64,000 nt of DNA from Noviherbaspirillum cavernae. Lineage in GTDB: Bacteria > Pseudomonadota > Gammaproteobacteria > Burkholderiales > Burkholderiaceae_D. The stretch covers positions 2,108,001 to 2,172,000 of the forward strand of contig NZ_QYUN01000002.1 of the NCBI RefSeq assembly GCF_003590875.1, in the 5' to 3' direction. Position 1 is the stretch's first letter, and the number at the start of each line of letters is the position of its first letter. Shown here in pieces: positions 9,532-16,469 of this stretch. Both the position numbers and the translations under genes were made by a program. The notes under the pieces were generated by a model. It made no database searches and was not told the DNA's origin. It saw only the letters and a program-made list of their open reading frames with translations.

Positions 9532-9774
9532 ATGAAACCAGGCATCACCTACGAACTATTATTTACAAACGAAGCGAAAGCCCGCATCAAGAATCCCGCA
9601 TCGATCAAAGCCAACATTCCACATATCGAAGAATCGGCATTCCCGATAACCGGCGAATTCATTCAAATCCTCTGCGACGGGCAGCTAACCCGCTTCCAGG
9701 TTGTGTCCAGAGACTTCATTTTTTTGGAAGGGGAAAATGTGGTGATTCAAGCCGTACTCGCATTTCCCCTCTAA
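9532..9774 (+). CDS. Small phage hypothetical protein
   Basis: 80 residues, not recognised. It has a good ribosome-binding site (AAAGGAAC) 6 nt before the ATG. It is acidic to neutral, with IEESAFPITGEFIQILCDGQLTRFQVVSRDFIF suggesting a compact beta-rich fold. It is oriented opposite to its neighbours and overlaps the 3' end of the leftward small gene at 9716-9940, so the two are convergent. Confidence 0.55.
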   Translation: MKPGITYELLFTNEAKARIKNPASIKANIPHIEESAFPITGEFIQILCDGQLTRFQVVSRDFIFLEGENVVIQAVLAFPL

Positions 9775-9940
9775 GCGCCCCTGTCAGCTCCGTCTGCATA
9801 CTGTCGAGGGACGCTGCATCGAATTTGGTAACCGCGACGCGATGCTTTTTGTCGTCCACATTCATGGCGATCCTTCCGGCATTGAGCGCCAGCGCCGGCC
9901 GGATCAGCCAGAGCATGAACCGTGCGTAAAGAGCCTTCAT
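9716..9940 (-). CDS. Small phage hypothetical protein
   Basis: 74 residues starting MKALYARFMLWLIRPALAL, with an amphipathic or short hydrophobic N-terminal helix, then a polar body. A strong AAGGAGG ribosome-binding site lies at the usual distance, so the gene is likely real. The same stretch on the plus strand contains a basic open frame from about 9939, without comparable support. Function unknown. Confidence 0.6.
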   Translation of the reverse strand: MKALYARFMLWLIRPALALNAGRIAMNVDDKKHRVAVTKFDAASLDSMQTELTGALRGEMRVRLESPHFPLPKK

Positions 9941-10115
9941 GAAACCTCCTTCAAAGAAAATGACAAAGCGGGAGCGCCGGCTGGCGCAAAGGGACGGCCT
10001 GCCCGCCAAGGGCAAGCTGAATCGGCGGACGTTCGCACGACTGGCAGGCCGCACTGGAATGGGGCTGCGCGCATGGCGGGAATTGCGATCAATCCTGAGT
10101 GCAAGCGATGAAACG

Positions 10116-10370
10116 TCATGCAACCGCCTGTTCTGATTGATCGGGAACAGGTGCTGCCGGCAGTTGGAGCAACTGACTCCGCGTTATTTGTCCCTGCGTT
10201 TCGCGCTCAATAACCAGCGAGTATTGCGTTTCGCCGGTCCACTCGGTGCGAGGAAGCCGTCCGGCTCGCTCCCACTTTCTGATTGCCGGATACGTAACGT
10301 TGCAGGCTTGTGCGAGCTTGCCCAACCCGACAATTCGCACGGCTTCACTTATGAGGTTTATTGTTTCCAT
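10116..10370 (-). CDS. Cro/YdaS-like phage repressor
   Basis: About 84 residues with one helix-turn-helix: VGLGKLAQACNVTYPAIRKWERAGRLPRTEW, the Cro/YdaS pattern. It should bind the AATAC-N5-GTATT operators and favour lytic growth. It is divergent from the CI-like gene at 10443. Its promoter has a -10 ending only about 6 nt from the ATG, so the transcript would be almost leaderless, as with lambda cI from PRM. An in-frame GTG lies directly upstream of the ATG. Confidence 0.8.
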   Translation of the reverse strand: METINLISEAVRIVGLGKLAQACNVTYPAIRKWERAGRLPRTEWTGETQYSLVIERETQGQITRSQLLQLPAAPVPDQSEQAVA

Positions 10371-10376
10371 CACAAA

Positions 10377-10405
10377 ATAATACCTAATGTATTACTTTGC
10401 GTCAA
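10377..10405 (-). promoter_or_regulatory. Leftward phage promoter overlapped by two operators
   Basis: Read on the minus strand, a -35 TTGACG (10405-10400) and a -10 TATTAT (10382-10377) are separated by exactly 17 bp. The operator AATAC-N5-GTATT at 10379-10393 covers the -10, and the copy at 10405-10419 touches the -35. It should drive the Cro-like gene and be shut off by the CI-like repressor. Confidence 0.8.
10379..10393. promoter_or_regulatory. Phage operator copy 1
   Basis: AATACCTAATGTATT: inverted arms AATAC and GTATT with a 5-nt centre. It matches three other copies in the switch region. Confidence 0.75.
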
Positions 10406-10419
10406 ATACCGAATGTATT
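10405..10419. promoter_or_regulatory. Phage operator copy 2
   Basis: AATACCGAATGTATT, differing from copy 1 only at one central base. It lies between the divergent Cro-like and CI-like genes, 26 bp from copy 1. Confidence 0.75.
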
Positions 10420-10442
10420 TTCTTAATAGATAAAGTACAGGG

Positions 10443-10850
10443 ATGACAGAAGAGAAAATGCAATTCGTAGCGCGGCTCGTTGATGTGACCAGCATGCTTG
10501 GATACCCCGAGCATGGACGCCAAACCCAGTTGGCGTCGCACTACAAAGTGACCCAAGGCGCAGCTCGTAAATGGTTTGCTGGCGAAACCATGCCGAGCTA
10601 TGAGATTTGCGCGGATATGTGCAAACGCGCACAAGTCCACTACGAATGGTTAATGACGGGGCGAGGCACAAAATCCATTCATGCAGCGCAGCCATTGCTT
10701 GCGCTGGTATACCTCGACCCCGAGGAGTTGAGCATCATTACTGCATTTAGAGAAGCGACCCCCATAGGGAAGGCCTCTATTTCAACGGCCGCGGAAACCG
10801 CACCCCGCGCAGAATCACTAAATATTGCTCCAGTTCGAAACCAAGCGTAG
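10443..10850 (+). CDS. CI-like phage repressor (XRE family, no peptidase domain)
   Basis: 135 residues. The N-terminal HTH reads GRQTQLASHYKVTQGAARKWFAGETMPSYEICADMCKRAQVHYEWLMTGRG, typical of short CI-type repressors. The remaining tail (about 55 residues) has none of the S24 autoproteolysis features (no catalytic Ser/Lys pair region), so it is probably not cleaved in the SOS response. It is divergent from the Cro-like gene with two operators between. Its 3' end overlaps a small gene on the other strand. Confidence 0.82.
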   Translation: MTEEKMQFVARLVDVTSMLGYPEHGRQTQLASHYKVTQGAARKWFAGETMPSYEICADMCKRAQVHYEWLMTGRGTKSIHAAQPLLALVYLDPEELSIITAFREATPIGKASISTAAETAPRAESLNIAPVRNQA

Positions 10851-10973
10851 CACCACCTCCTGCGGTGCCGGATACTTTGCAGCCAACGCCTGCGCATAAC
10901 GCAGCAGAATCACCCTTGCTTCCGGCGACATTTGCCGCACAGCATCCAGCACTTCCAACTCCAACTTTTGCAT
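10818..10973 (-). CDS. 51-residue phage peptide overlapping the repressor 3' end
   Basis: Short frame MQKLELEVLDAVRQM continuing to a stop at 10818. A clear AAGGAAAGGG ribosome-binding site lies just before the ATG. It looks helical, with repeated Leu and Ala. It overlaps the last 33 nt of the CI-like gene in convergent orientation. Function unknown; it may modulate the repressor or simply be an accessory gene. Confidence 0.5.
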   Translation of the reverse strand: MQKLELEVLDAVRQMSPEARVILLRYAQALAAKYPAPQEVVLRLVSNWSNI

Positions 10974-11119
10974 AATCCCTTTCCTTATTCCACATTATGG
11001 AACGAGGATACTCAGCGATGCCCGGCGCATCGAGAATCCCATGAATATGGGATATAAAAATTGATCAACAGAATTGATCACCCCACAGAAACTTAAGCCG
11101 CGCCAAATTATACAAAATT

Positions 11120-11161
11120 AATACAATTGGTATTTACACCAAATAATACCTTATGTATTAT
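11120..11161 (+). promoter_or_regulatory. Rightward phage early promoter with two operators
   Basis: A -35 TTTACA (11133-11138), a 17-bp spacer and a -10 TATTAT (11156-11161) precede the early operon that starts at 11196. Operators AATAC-N5-GTATT at 11120-11134 and 11145-11159 overlap the -35 and the -10, so binding of the CI-like or Cro-like protein should block transcription. The 11-bp gap between these operators is close to one helical turn. Confidence 0.82.
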
Positions 11162-11195
11162 TTGCTCCGTCGAAACCTTATTGACGGAGCGAACG

Positions 11196-11597
11196 ATGAA
11201 GAAGCCCAAAAGCACCGCCCCTAACACCTTCCTCGAAAGGGTGGTCGAGCGAGAAGAAAGCCGGCATGCCGGCCGCCGCAAGGAAATCAAGCAGATGCGC
11301 TCCGCTTTAGTGATGGCGGAACCGACCATCCGTTCACTGGAAGCACAAGGGCTGCGCATCGCCACAGAGAGCAACTGGCTGTCAACGTGCGATCGTGTTC
11401 TGATAATAGAGCTCGTGGCAGCAGCCGGCTTCAACAATCCCAAGCTGTATAACGCCCTGGTCGACCTTGGCTTCAAGGAAGTCAAACGCTACGAACACGC
11501 ATCCTTCGCCACCGCTCACCTTAAGAAGAGCCGCCTGACGCTCTCGGTTTCCATTCCTCCGAACTACCAATACGCACCGCAACAGGGGGCAGCATGA
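11196..11597 (+). CDS. First gene of the phage early operon, unknown function
   Basis: 133 residues from MKKPKSTAPN. It has a basic N-terminus, a helical middle (RRKEIKQMRSALVMAEPTIRSLEAQG) and an alpha/beta end with NPKLYNALVDLGFKEVKRYEH. Not recognised. The start at 11196 has the ribosome-binding site ACGGAGCG; the longer frame from 11127 begins inside the promoter. It is directly controlled by the operator-covered promoter, so it is expected to be an immediate-early protein, and its stop overlaps the next start (ATGA). Confidence 0.65.
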   Translation: MKKPKSTAPNTFLERVVEREESRHAGRRKEIKQMRSALVMAEPTIRSLEAQGLRIATESNWLSTCDRVLIIELVAAAGFNNPKLYNALVDLGFKEVKRYEHASFATAHLKKSRLTLSVSIPPNYQYAPQQGAA

Positions 11598-11752
11598 ACG
11601 CCTTCTCCGTCACGGTTCGCACAAGTGATTGCCGCCTTGCCTATACCGCCATCGGGCAAAGCAGCGGCGCCATTCACGAAGTTGCACTGGACCATTTTGG
11701 CGGCCTGTGCAGCGTCACAGTCATTCCTCTCAAGGAGGGCGCATGCCAGTGA
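11594..11752 (+). CDS. 52-residue phage early protein
   Basis: Begins MNAFSVTVRTSDC and ends KEGACQ; small and probably beta-rich. The start overlaps the previous stop (ATGA) and its last 10 nt overlap the next gene, so it is part of a chain of coupled early genes. The ribosome-binding site CAGGGGGCAGC is G-rich. Not recognised. Confidence 0.6.
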   Translation: MNAFSVTVRTSDCRLAYTAIGQSSGAIHEVALDHFGGLCSVTVIPLKEGACQ

Positions 11753-12039
11753 TCCAGCCCGACGCTTTCTCTGCCGCCGGCGCGGTCAAGGTGCGCGCCA
11801 AGGCCGTCGATCCGCTCGAAGGCTTGAGCGGCCATGCCTATGTCGCCGCGCGCAAGCTCAACCAACCGGTGCCCCGCCTGGATGCGGCCGATCCCGCCAA
11901 GGAGGCAGCGGCGCGAGACATCATCGCCACAGTCAAGCGGCATCCGCCGTCCAATGCCGTCTTTCTGTCCGGTGACAGCGACTATCTGCCGAATCCGGAC
12001 CGCCGATTCTTTGCCGTCAGCCTTCGGAGGTCGAAATGA
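11743..12039 (+). CDS. Phage early hypothetical protein
   Basis: 98 residues from MPVIQPDAFS, with a strong AAGGAGG ribosome-binding site that lies inside the preceding gene. The C-terminal half contains AARDIIATVKRHPPSNAVFLSGDSDYLPNPDRRFF. Not recognised. It overlaps both neighbours by a few bases. Confidence 0.6.
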   Translation: MPVIQPDAFSAAGAVKVRAKAVDPLEGLSGHAYVAARKLNQPVPRLDAADPAKEAAARDIIATVKRHPPSNAVFLSGDSDYLPNPDRRFFAVSLRRSK

Positions 12040-12428
12040 GCTCTCTCTACGGCAAGCTGGCCAGCCAACTCACGCGCCAGCACGAAGTGCAGACGTCTGC
12101 ATTCCATGCGAACGCCGCCACCATCAATCGCTTCGGCGATGCAGTTCAGCCGCTTGACCTCGTGCCGCATGTGCAGGCGCTGGACGCGGGCAAGGTTCGG
12201 CTGTCCGCCAACTGCACCCGAGGCCGCGACCATCAGCCGGTGTTCACCGCGCTGGCCGGGCATGGATACACCATCGGCGAGCCGGAGCTGCTGCCGCAGC
12301 AATTCAATGACGGCTACCTGATGTGGACCGTTTCCGTCACCGGCAGCACGCTCCAGTTCAAGCTCCTTTTCTACACGCGCACCGATGTGCGCCACGCGCC
12401 CCACGCGCATCAACCTTCGCTCGTCTGA
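12036..12428 (+). CDS. Phage early hypothetical protein
   Basis: 130 residues, MSSLYGKLASQLTRQHEVQTS at the start and a beta-rich C-terminal half (NDGYLMWTVSVTGSTLQFKLLFYT). The start codon overlaps the previous stop (ATGA) and GGAGG lies upstream. Not recognised. Confidence 0.6.
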   Translation: MSSLYGKLASQLTRQHEVQTSAFHANAATINRFGDAVQPLDLVPHVQALDAGKVRLSANCTRGRDHQPVFTALAGHGYTIGEPELLPQQFNDGYLMWTVSVTGSTLQFKLLFYTRTDVRHAPHAHQPSLV

Positions 12429-12435
12429 TCTATCC

Positions 12436-12630
12436 ATGACTACCCACAACAACATCCAGCGCAATACGCCGGTCGAATTCGACTGCGATGACGGCCGGCT
12501 CACCGGCACCGTCATCGACATCCAGCGCAGCGTCGAGAATGCGCGCGCATTCGCCATCATCGAGATCGATCACGAACTGCCCGGCGTCGTGCGCAGCGTC
12601 CCGCTCGACCAGCTACGGAGGGCGGCATGA
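12436..12630 (+). CDS. Phage early hypothetical protein
   Basis: 64 residues. The sequence VEFDCDDGRLTGTVIDIQR followed by FAIIEIDHELPGVVRSVPLDQL looks like a small beta-barrel (SH3- or KOW-like) fold, which is inference from the strand pattern. It starts 7 nt after the previous stop and overlaps the next start. Confidence 0.55.
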   Translation: MTTHNNIQRNTPVEFDCDDGRLTGTVIDIQRSVENARAFAIIEIDHELPGVVRSVPLDQLRRAA

Positions 12631-13064
12631 AGCACCTCAGACGCCGCAACAAGGCATACCGCCCGAAGCACGTCCACGTGCCCGTCATGCCGGAGCTGCA
12701 GCAGGAGTTCGCCTACTCCGGCCATGGCGCGCTGGCCGCGCTGCGCCTGGCACCGAATCCCGACGCCTTCGAGCAACTGGCGGCCATCTTCAACGTGGTC
12801 TACCTCGGACTCGCAGCGAAGGGCGACAAGAGCCTCATCCTCGAATCCGGCATGCGCGCCATGCAGGACATCTCGGTCCGCGCGGACCGGACCGGCACGG
12901 TCGGACTGGCGCGCCACGAACTGCCGCCGATCCGGAACGCCGTGCTCGAGTGCGAGAAGCTGATCCGCGCACTCGACATCGTCACGCTGCACAACGCCCG
13001 CGTGAAGTCGCTTGCGCTGGCGCAGCAAAGCCGCGCACAGAACCGGCAGGGAGCGTCGGCATGA
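12627..13064 (+). CDS. Phage early hypothetical protein
   Basis: 145 residues with a very basic N-terminus (MKHLRRRNKAYRPKHVHVP) and a helical body; ALRLAPNPDAFEQLAAIFNVVYLGLAAKG is distinctive. Not recognised. It overlaps both neighbours (ATGA at each end). Confidence 0.6.
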   Translation: MKHLRRRNKAYRPKHVHVPVMPELQQEFAYSGHGALAALRLAPNPDAFEQLAAIFNVVYLGLAAKGDKSLILESGMRAMQDISVRADRTGTVGLARHELPPIRNAVLECEKLIRALDIVTLHNARVKSLALAQQSRAQNRQGASA

Positions 13065-13282
13065 AGGCCGCGATCAGGCATGACCACGTGCATCGGTGCG
13101 TGATGGTCTATCCGGACGGCATGCGCCTGACCGAGCCGCGCCGCACCGCCAACCTTCGTATCTGGATTCTCAGCAACCGAACTTTTCACCCGACCGCCGC
13201 CCTCTTCGTCGACGGCAAGTGTCGTTACCGTGGCCATCTATCCGACGAAGCCATCCATCAACTCGAAGGAGAATTCAAATGA
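13061..13282 (+). CDS. Phage early hypothetical protein
   Basis: 73 residues from MKAAIRHDHVHRC. It contains several aromatic and beta-prone segments (NLRIWILSNRTFHPTAALFVDGKCRYRG). Translational coupling on both sides. The sequence AAGGAGAATTCAA near its end is the ribosome-binding site of the ParB-like gene. Confidence 0.55.
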   Translation: MKAAIRHDHVHRCVMVYPDGMRLTEPRRTANLRIWILSNRTFHPTAALFVDGKCRYRGHLSDEAIHQLEGEFK

Positions 13283-15009
13283 CAGCTGTCGCCTCAAATT
13301 TCAGCAATCCGCATTTCGGCAACATACCTCTGGCCTGCGTCATCCCGTCGAAGACCAACCCGCGGAAGCACTTCAACGAGGCAGATCTGGCTGAGCTCGC
13401 AGAGAGCATCAAGAACCACGGCCTCGCACAACCGATCCTCGTCCGCCCGCTGCCGACCAGCGAAGACATGATCGATTGCGTCGAGATCGTCGCCGGCGAG
13501 CGCCGTTACCGCGCCTCGAAGCTGGCCGGACTGGAATCCATTCCGGCCATTGTGCGCGAGCTCACCGACGTGCAGGCGCTGGAGCTCCAGATCATCGAGA
13601 ACCTGCAGCGCAAGGACGTGCACGAGATCGAGGAGGCCGAGGGCTACGACCAGCTGATGAAGCAGCACGGGTACACCGCCGACAAGCTGGCAGACAAGGT
13701 CGGCAAGAGCCGGTCATATATCTATGGCCGCTTGAAGTTCTGCGCGCTTTCGCCGAGCGTGCGCGAGGCATTCTTCGACGGCAAGCTGTCTGCATCGACG
13801 GCCCTGCTCATCGCCCGCATCCCGGTCGAAAGTCTGCAGGACCAGGCGACGGAAGAGATCGTCAATGACGGCGATCCCATGTCCTATCGCAGCGCCTTCG
13901 AACACATCCAGCTGCGCTACATGCTCACACTGGACCGCGCACGCTTCCCGATCAAGGACGCCAGGCTGGTCGCAGACGCCGGCTCGTGCGACGCCTGCCC
14001 GAAACGCACCGGCAATCAGCCGATGGTGTTCAAAGACGTCGCTGCAGACGTGTGCACGGATCCGAATTGCTTTGCCTCCAAGTGCCGCGCGCACGACAAC
14101 AAGGTGCTGGCAGTCGCGGAGAAGAAAGGCACGCCGGTCTACGAGGGCGAAGAAGCGAAGCAGTTCAAGAAAGATACCGAGCTGGTTCCTGCCGACATCC
14201 CCGTGTGGCGCTTCGACCGCATCGCCGATCACACCATCGAATACAAGAAGGCCGAGGATGTGTTGACACAGGAGCAGCTACCAAAGCCAGCGGCCTTCGT
14301 GCGCATCGACGGCAAGGTGCAGGCCATGTACGAGGAAACCGCAATGCAAGCTGCCTTGGAGAAAGCCTGCATCTGCGAATCCCAAGAGGCCCATGATGCG
14401 CGCCTGGAGGCGGAGCGCGATCAGGTTGCAGAGGCCGAGGAAGAAGCCAAACAGCAAGCGAGCAAAGCTGCTCGCGAACGGCGTGAAAGGCTGGCCGAAG
14501 ACGAAACCGCCGCGCGCATCGCCGCCTATCGCAAGGTCCGCGAGACGATGCAGCACGGATTGTCGCTCGAGGCTTGGAGGCTCATCGCCAAGGAGCTGCT
14601 TCTGGGCGATTACTACGTCTCTGTACCTGCCAACGAACTCCCGGAAATCTATACATGGACGGGGGCCGATGAGGATGCGCTAATCGCTTACGTGGAGAGC
14701 GCCACGGTTGGACAGCTCCAGCTAATGCTCATGGACATGGTTTTCGGTGAATCGCTGGCCATCAAGGCATGGGCGCTCGACGAGGATGACAAGGTCAACC
14801 TGCAAGACGAGAAACATCAATCGTTCGCCGCACTCTGCGACGCCGCGACGGTCGATATCGACGCTGTCCGATCATCCCTGCAACAAGCCTCTGAAGACAA
14901 GGTGTCGAAACCGAAGAAGGCCAAATCGAAGGACAGCGCGAAAGCCGCCGGCATCGTGCCCGCTCCCAATGTCGCTTGGCCATTTCCAACTGGAACGCGA
15001 GGAGAATGA
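13279..15009 (+). CDS. ParB/RepB-like protein, phage-borne
   Basis: 576 residues. The N-terminal ParB domain has NPRKHFNEADLAELAESIK and EIVAGERRYRASKLAGL (the nucleotide-binding GERRYRA box), then LQIIENLQRKDVHEIEEAEGY and a DNA-binding HTH at DKVGKSRSYIYGRLKF. A Cys cluster (SCDACP...CTDPNCFASKC) follows at about residues 235-275, and a coiled, acidic region and a Lys-rich tail complete it. There is no parA nearby, so it is probably a regulator, nuclease or host-modifying protein rather than a segregation factor. It is the largest gene of the early operon. Confidence 0.85.
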   Translation: MTAVASNFSNPHFGNIPLACVIPSKTNPRKHFNEADLAELAESIKNHGLAQPILVRPLPTSEDMIDCVEIVAGERRYRASKLAGLESIPAIVRELTDVQALELQIIENLQRKDVHEIEEAEGYDQLMKQHGYTADKLADKVGKSRSYIYGRLKFCALSPSVREAFFDGKLSASTALLIARIPVESLQDQATEEIVNDGDPMSYRSAFEHIQLRYMLTLDRARFPIKDARLVADAGSCDACPKRTGNQPMVFKDVAADVCTDPNCFASKCRAHDNKVLAVAEKKGTPVYEGEEAKQFKKDTELVPADIPVWRFDRIADHTIEYKKAEDVLTQEQLPKPAAFVRIDGKVQAMYEETAMQAALEKACICESQEAHDARLEAERDQVAEAEEEAKQQASKAARERRERLAEDETAARIAAYRKVRETMQHGLSLEAWRLIAKELLLGDYYVSVPANELPEIYTWTGADEDALIAYVESATVGQLQLMLMDMVFGESLAIKAWALDEDDKVNLQDEKHQSFAALCDAATVDIDAVRSSLQQASEDKVSKPKKAKSKDSAKAAGIVPAPNVAWPFPTGTRGE

Positions 15010-15212
15010 TCTTGATCAAGGAGTTCAACTTCCTGACGTCACGCACGCAGCTCGTGCAAGCTGCTGACACCCTGCGACGTCAGAACCCCGCTCGCTCCGA
15101 GGCATGGATACAGCTCAACGCCAGGCGCATCGCTTTGGATCAGGACATCACCAAAGAGCTGCGCGCGCCGGAACGCACGGCAGCCGCCAAGATGGAGGAA
15201 AAGCAAAGATGA
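15006..15212 (+). CDS. Small phage early protein
   Basis: 68 residues, MILIKEFNFLTSRTQLVQAADTLRR and then a basic helical body. It follows the ParB-like gene with an ATGA overlap and an AGGAG ribosome-binding site. Not recognised. Confidence 0.55.
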   Translation: MILIKEFNFLTSRTQLVQAADTLRRQNPARSEAWIQLNARRIALDQDITKELRAPERTAAAKMEEKQR

Positions 15213-15484
15213 TAGGCTCGTCTCCGACAAACACTCTCGAACATGCCATCGTCAGCGGGGTGAGCCATGAGGGCCTGACAATCAAGCTCAAGGATGGACG
15301 CTCTGCACGCCTCGCCATTATTGACGACCGTGACAACATCATCGAAGTCGGCGAAGCGGTCGCGAAGGAGGCATGGAATGTCACACTTGCCGTTTATAAA
15401 AATTTCCTCATCGGCCAAGGACATCTCCGAGTGTTCAGCAGCCCACCGGGCTTGCCGATACCGCATGCGAAGATAGCCAAATAG
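15209..15484 (+). CDS. Last gene of the phage early operon, unknown function
   Basis: 91 residues. HEGLTIKLKDGRSARLAIIDDRDNIIEVGEAVAKEAWNV suggests a small beta-rich fold. It overlaps the previous stop and is followed 16 bp later by a strong terminator that ends the operon. Not recognised. Confidence 0.55.
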   Translation: MIGSSPTNTLEHAIVSGVSHEGLTIKLKDGRSARLAIIDDRDNIIEVGEAVAKEAWNVTLAVYKNFLIGQGHLRVFSSPPGLPIPHAKIAK

Positions 15485-15500
15485 CCCGCTGCAGCAAACA

Positions 15501-15537
15501 AAAAAGCCCAAGAAGACACGTGCTTCTTGGGCTTTTT
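15501..15537 (+). terminator. Terminator of the phage early operon
   Basis: A 15-bp perfect stem (AAAAAGCCCAAGAAG with its complement) around a 7-nt loop, followed by a T tract on the plus strand. It can also act on the other strand. Confidence 0.9.
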
Positions 15538-15631
15538 TGCATCCGTCGGCTCGGTTTATTTTAAGACTCCTTCAGGCAACCAAGGGAAACGAAGCCGACT
15601 TTGGGTGCAATTTGAGAGTCTTGAGACATAA

Positions 15632-15666
15632 AAAAAGGGTACAAAGCGAATCCGCTATTGTACCCT
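15632..15666 (-). terminator. Terminator of phaR
   Basis: A 9-bp stem AGGGTACAA/TTGTACCCT with a 13-nt loop, followed on the minus strand by seven T residues. It lies about 60 bp beyond the phaR stop. The 100 bp between the two terminators (15538-15631) hold no gene and could contain the prophage boundary. Confidence 0.8.
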
Positions 15667-15722
15667 CTTCATTCGTCGCCTCCTGTTCAAGCGGGCGAAC
15701 CTGGCAACCGTGTATCGTCGCC

Positions 15723-16280
15723 TTATTTCTTGTTTATATCGTTCGTATTGAACGGGAATGTTCCAAACATGTTTTTAGTCTGGCTTTGCATCTGATCCTG
15801 CATTTGCATGAACAGATTCTTGCTCTGTTCGATGTAGTTGCTCATCATGCCTTGCATCATCGGGCCCTGCACATTCATGAATTGCGTCCACATCTCGGGG
15901 CTGAAGGGTTTGCCTTCGTAGAAACCTTTTGAATTCTCGGCCAGCTTGTTCTGGATGTCGATAAAGGCCTGGATATTCTTCTCAAGGTAGGAACCCATCA
16001 TGCCCTGCATCGCATGACCGTAGTAGCGGATGATCTGCGACAAAGCGCCGCTCGAGAACATCGGCGTACCGTTCGACTCTTCTTCAAGAATGATCTGCAA
16101 CAGGATGCTGCGCGTCAGATCCTCTTCGCTCTTGGCGTCAACAACGGTGAACTCTTCATTGTCGAGTACCAACTGTTTGACGTCGGAGAGCGTAATGTAG
16201 GAACTTGTCTGCGTATCGTAGAGACGGCGATTCGGATACTTCTTGATCAAGCGCTCGGAAATCTTTTTTGCACTATTCAT
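15723..16280 (-). CDS. phaR: Polyhydroxyalkanoate synthesis repressor PhaR
   Basis: 185 residues. The N-terminal DNA-binding domain has LIKKYPNRRLYDTQTSSYITLSDVKQLV, diagnostic of PhaR, followed by EEDLTRSILLQIILEEE. The C-terminal half is Met- and Gln-rich with amphipathic helices that bind polymer granules. It senses nascent PHA and controls phasin and phaR expression. The start at 16280 gives the conserved N-terminus; upstream ATG codons lack support. Upstream lie 189 bp of non-coding DNA after phaC. Confidence 0.95.
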   Translation of the reverse strand: MNSAKKISERLIKKYPNRRLYDTQTSSYITLSDVKQLVLDNEEFTVVDAKSEEDLTRSILLQIILEEESNGTPMFSSGALSQIIRYYGHAMQGMMGSYLEKNIQAFIDIQNKLAENSKGFYEGKPFSPEMWTQFMNVQGPMMQGMMSNYIEQSKNLFMQMQDQMQSQTKNMFGTFPFNTNDINKK

Positions 16281-16469
16281 CGAAAATCCCTGTTTATTGC
16301 GTCGCAACGCGTTCTACCTGTTTAGAAAAAAAGCGAACATCCGTTCGCCTCCCTGCATTTATTATAGTGCGAAAAATCAAAGATTTAGCACTATTCGCGC
16401 GTCCGTTCGCGTTATTGCAAGGCAGCATTGATGAGCGCTCCAATCGCCGCACACAGCGTCTTCCACAAA

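Noticed and set aside
9939..10136. Rightward basic frame of about 65 residues in the phage region
   Set aside because: It lies antisense to the small leftward gene, whose ribosome-binding site is strong; the plus frame lacks comparable support.
15538..15631. Prophage attachment site between the two terminators
   Set aside because: No repeat of this sequence is visible elsewhere in the window and the other end of the phage is outside, so it cannot be called.
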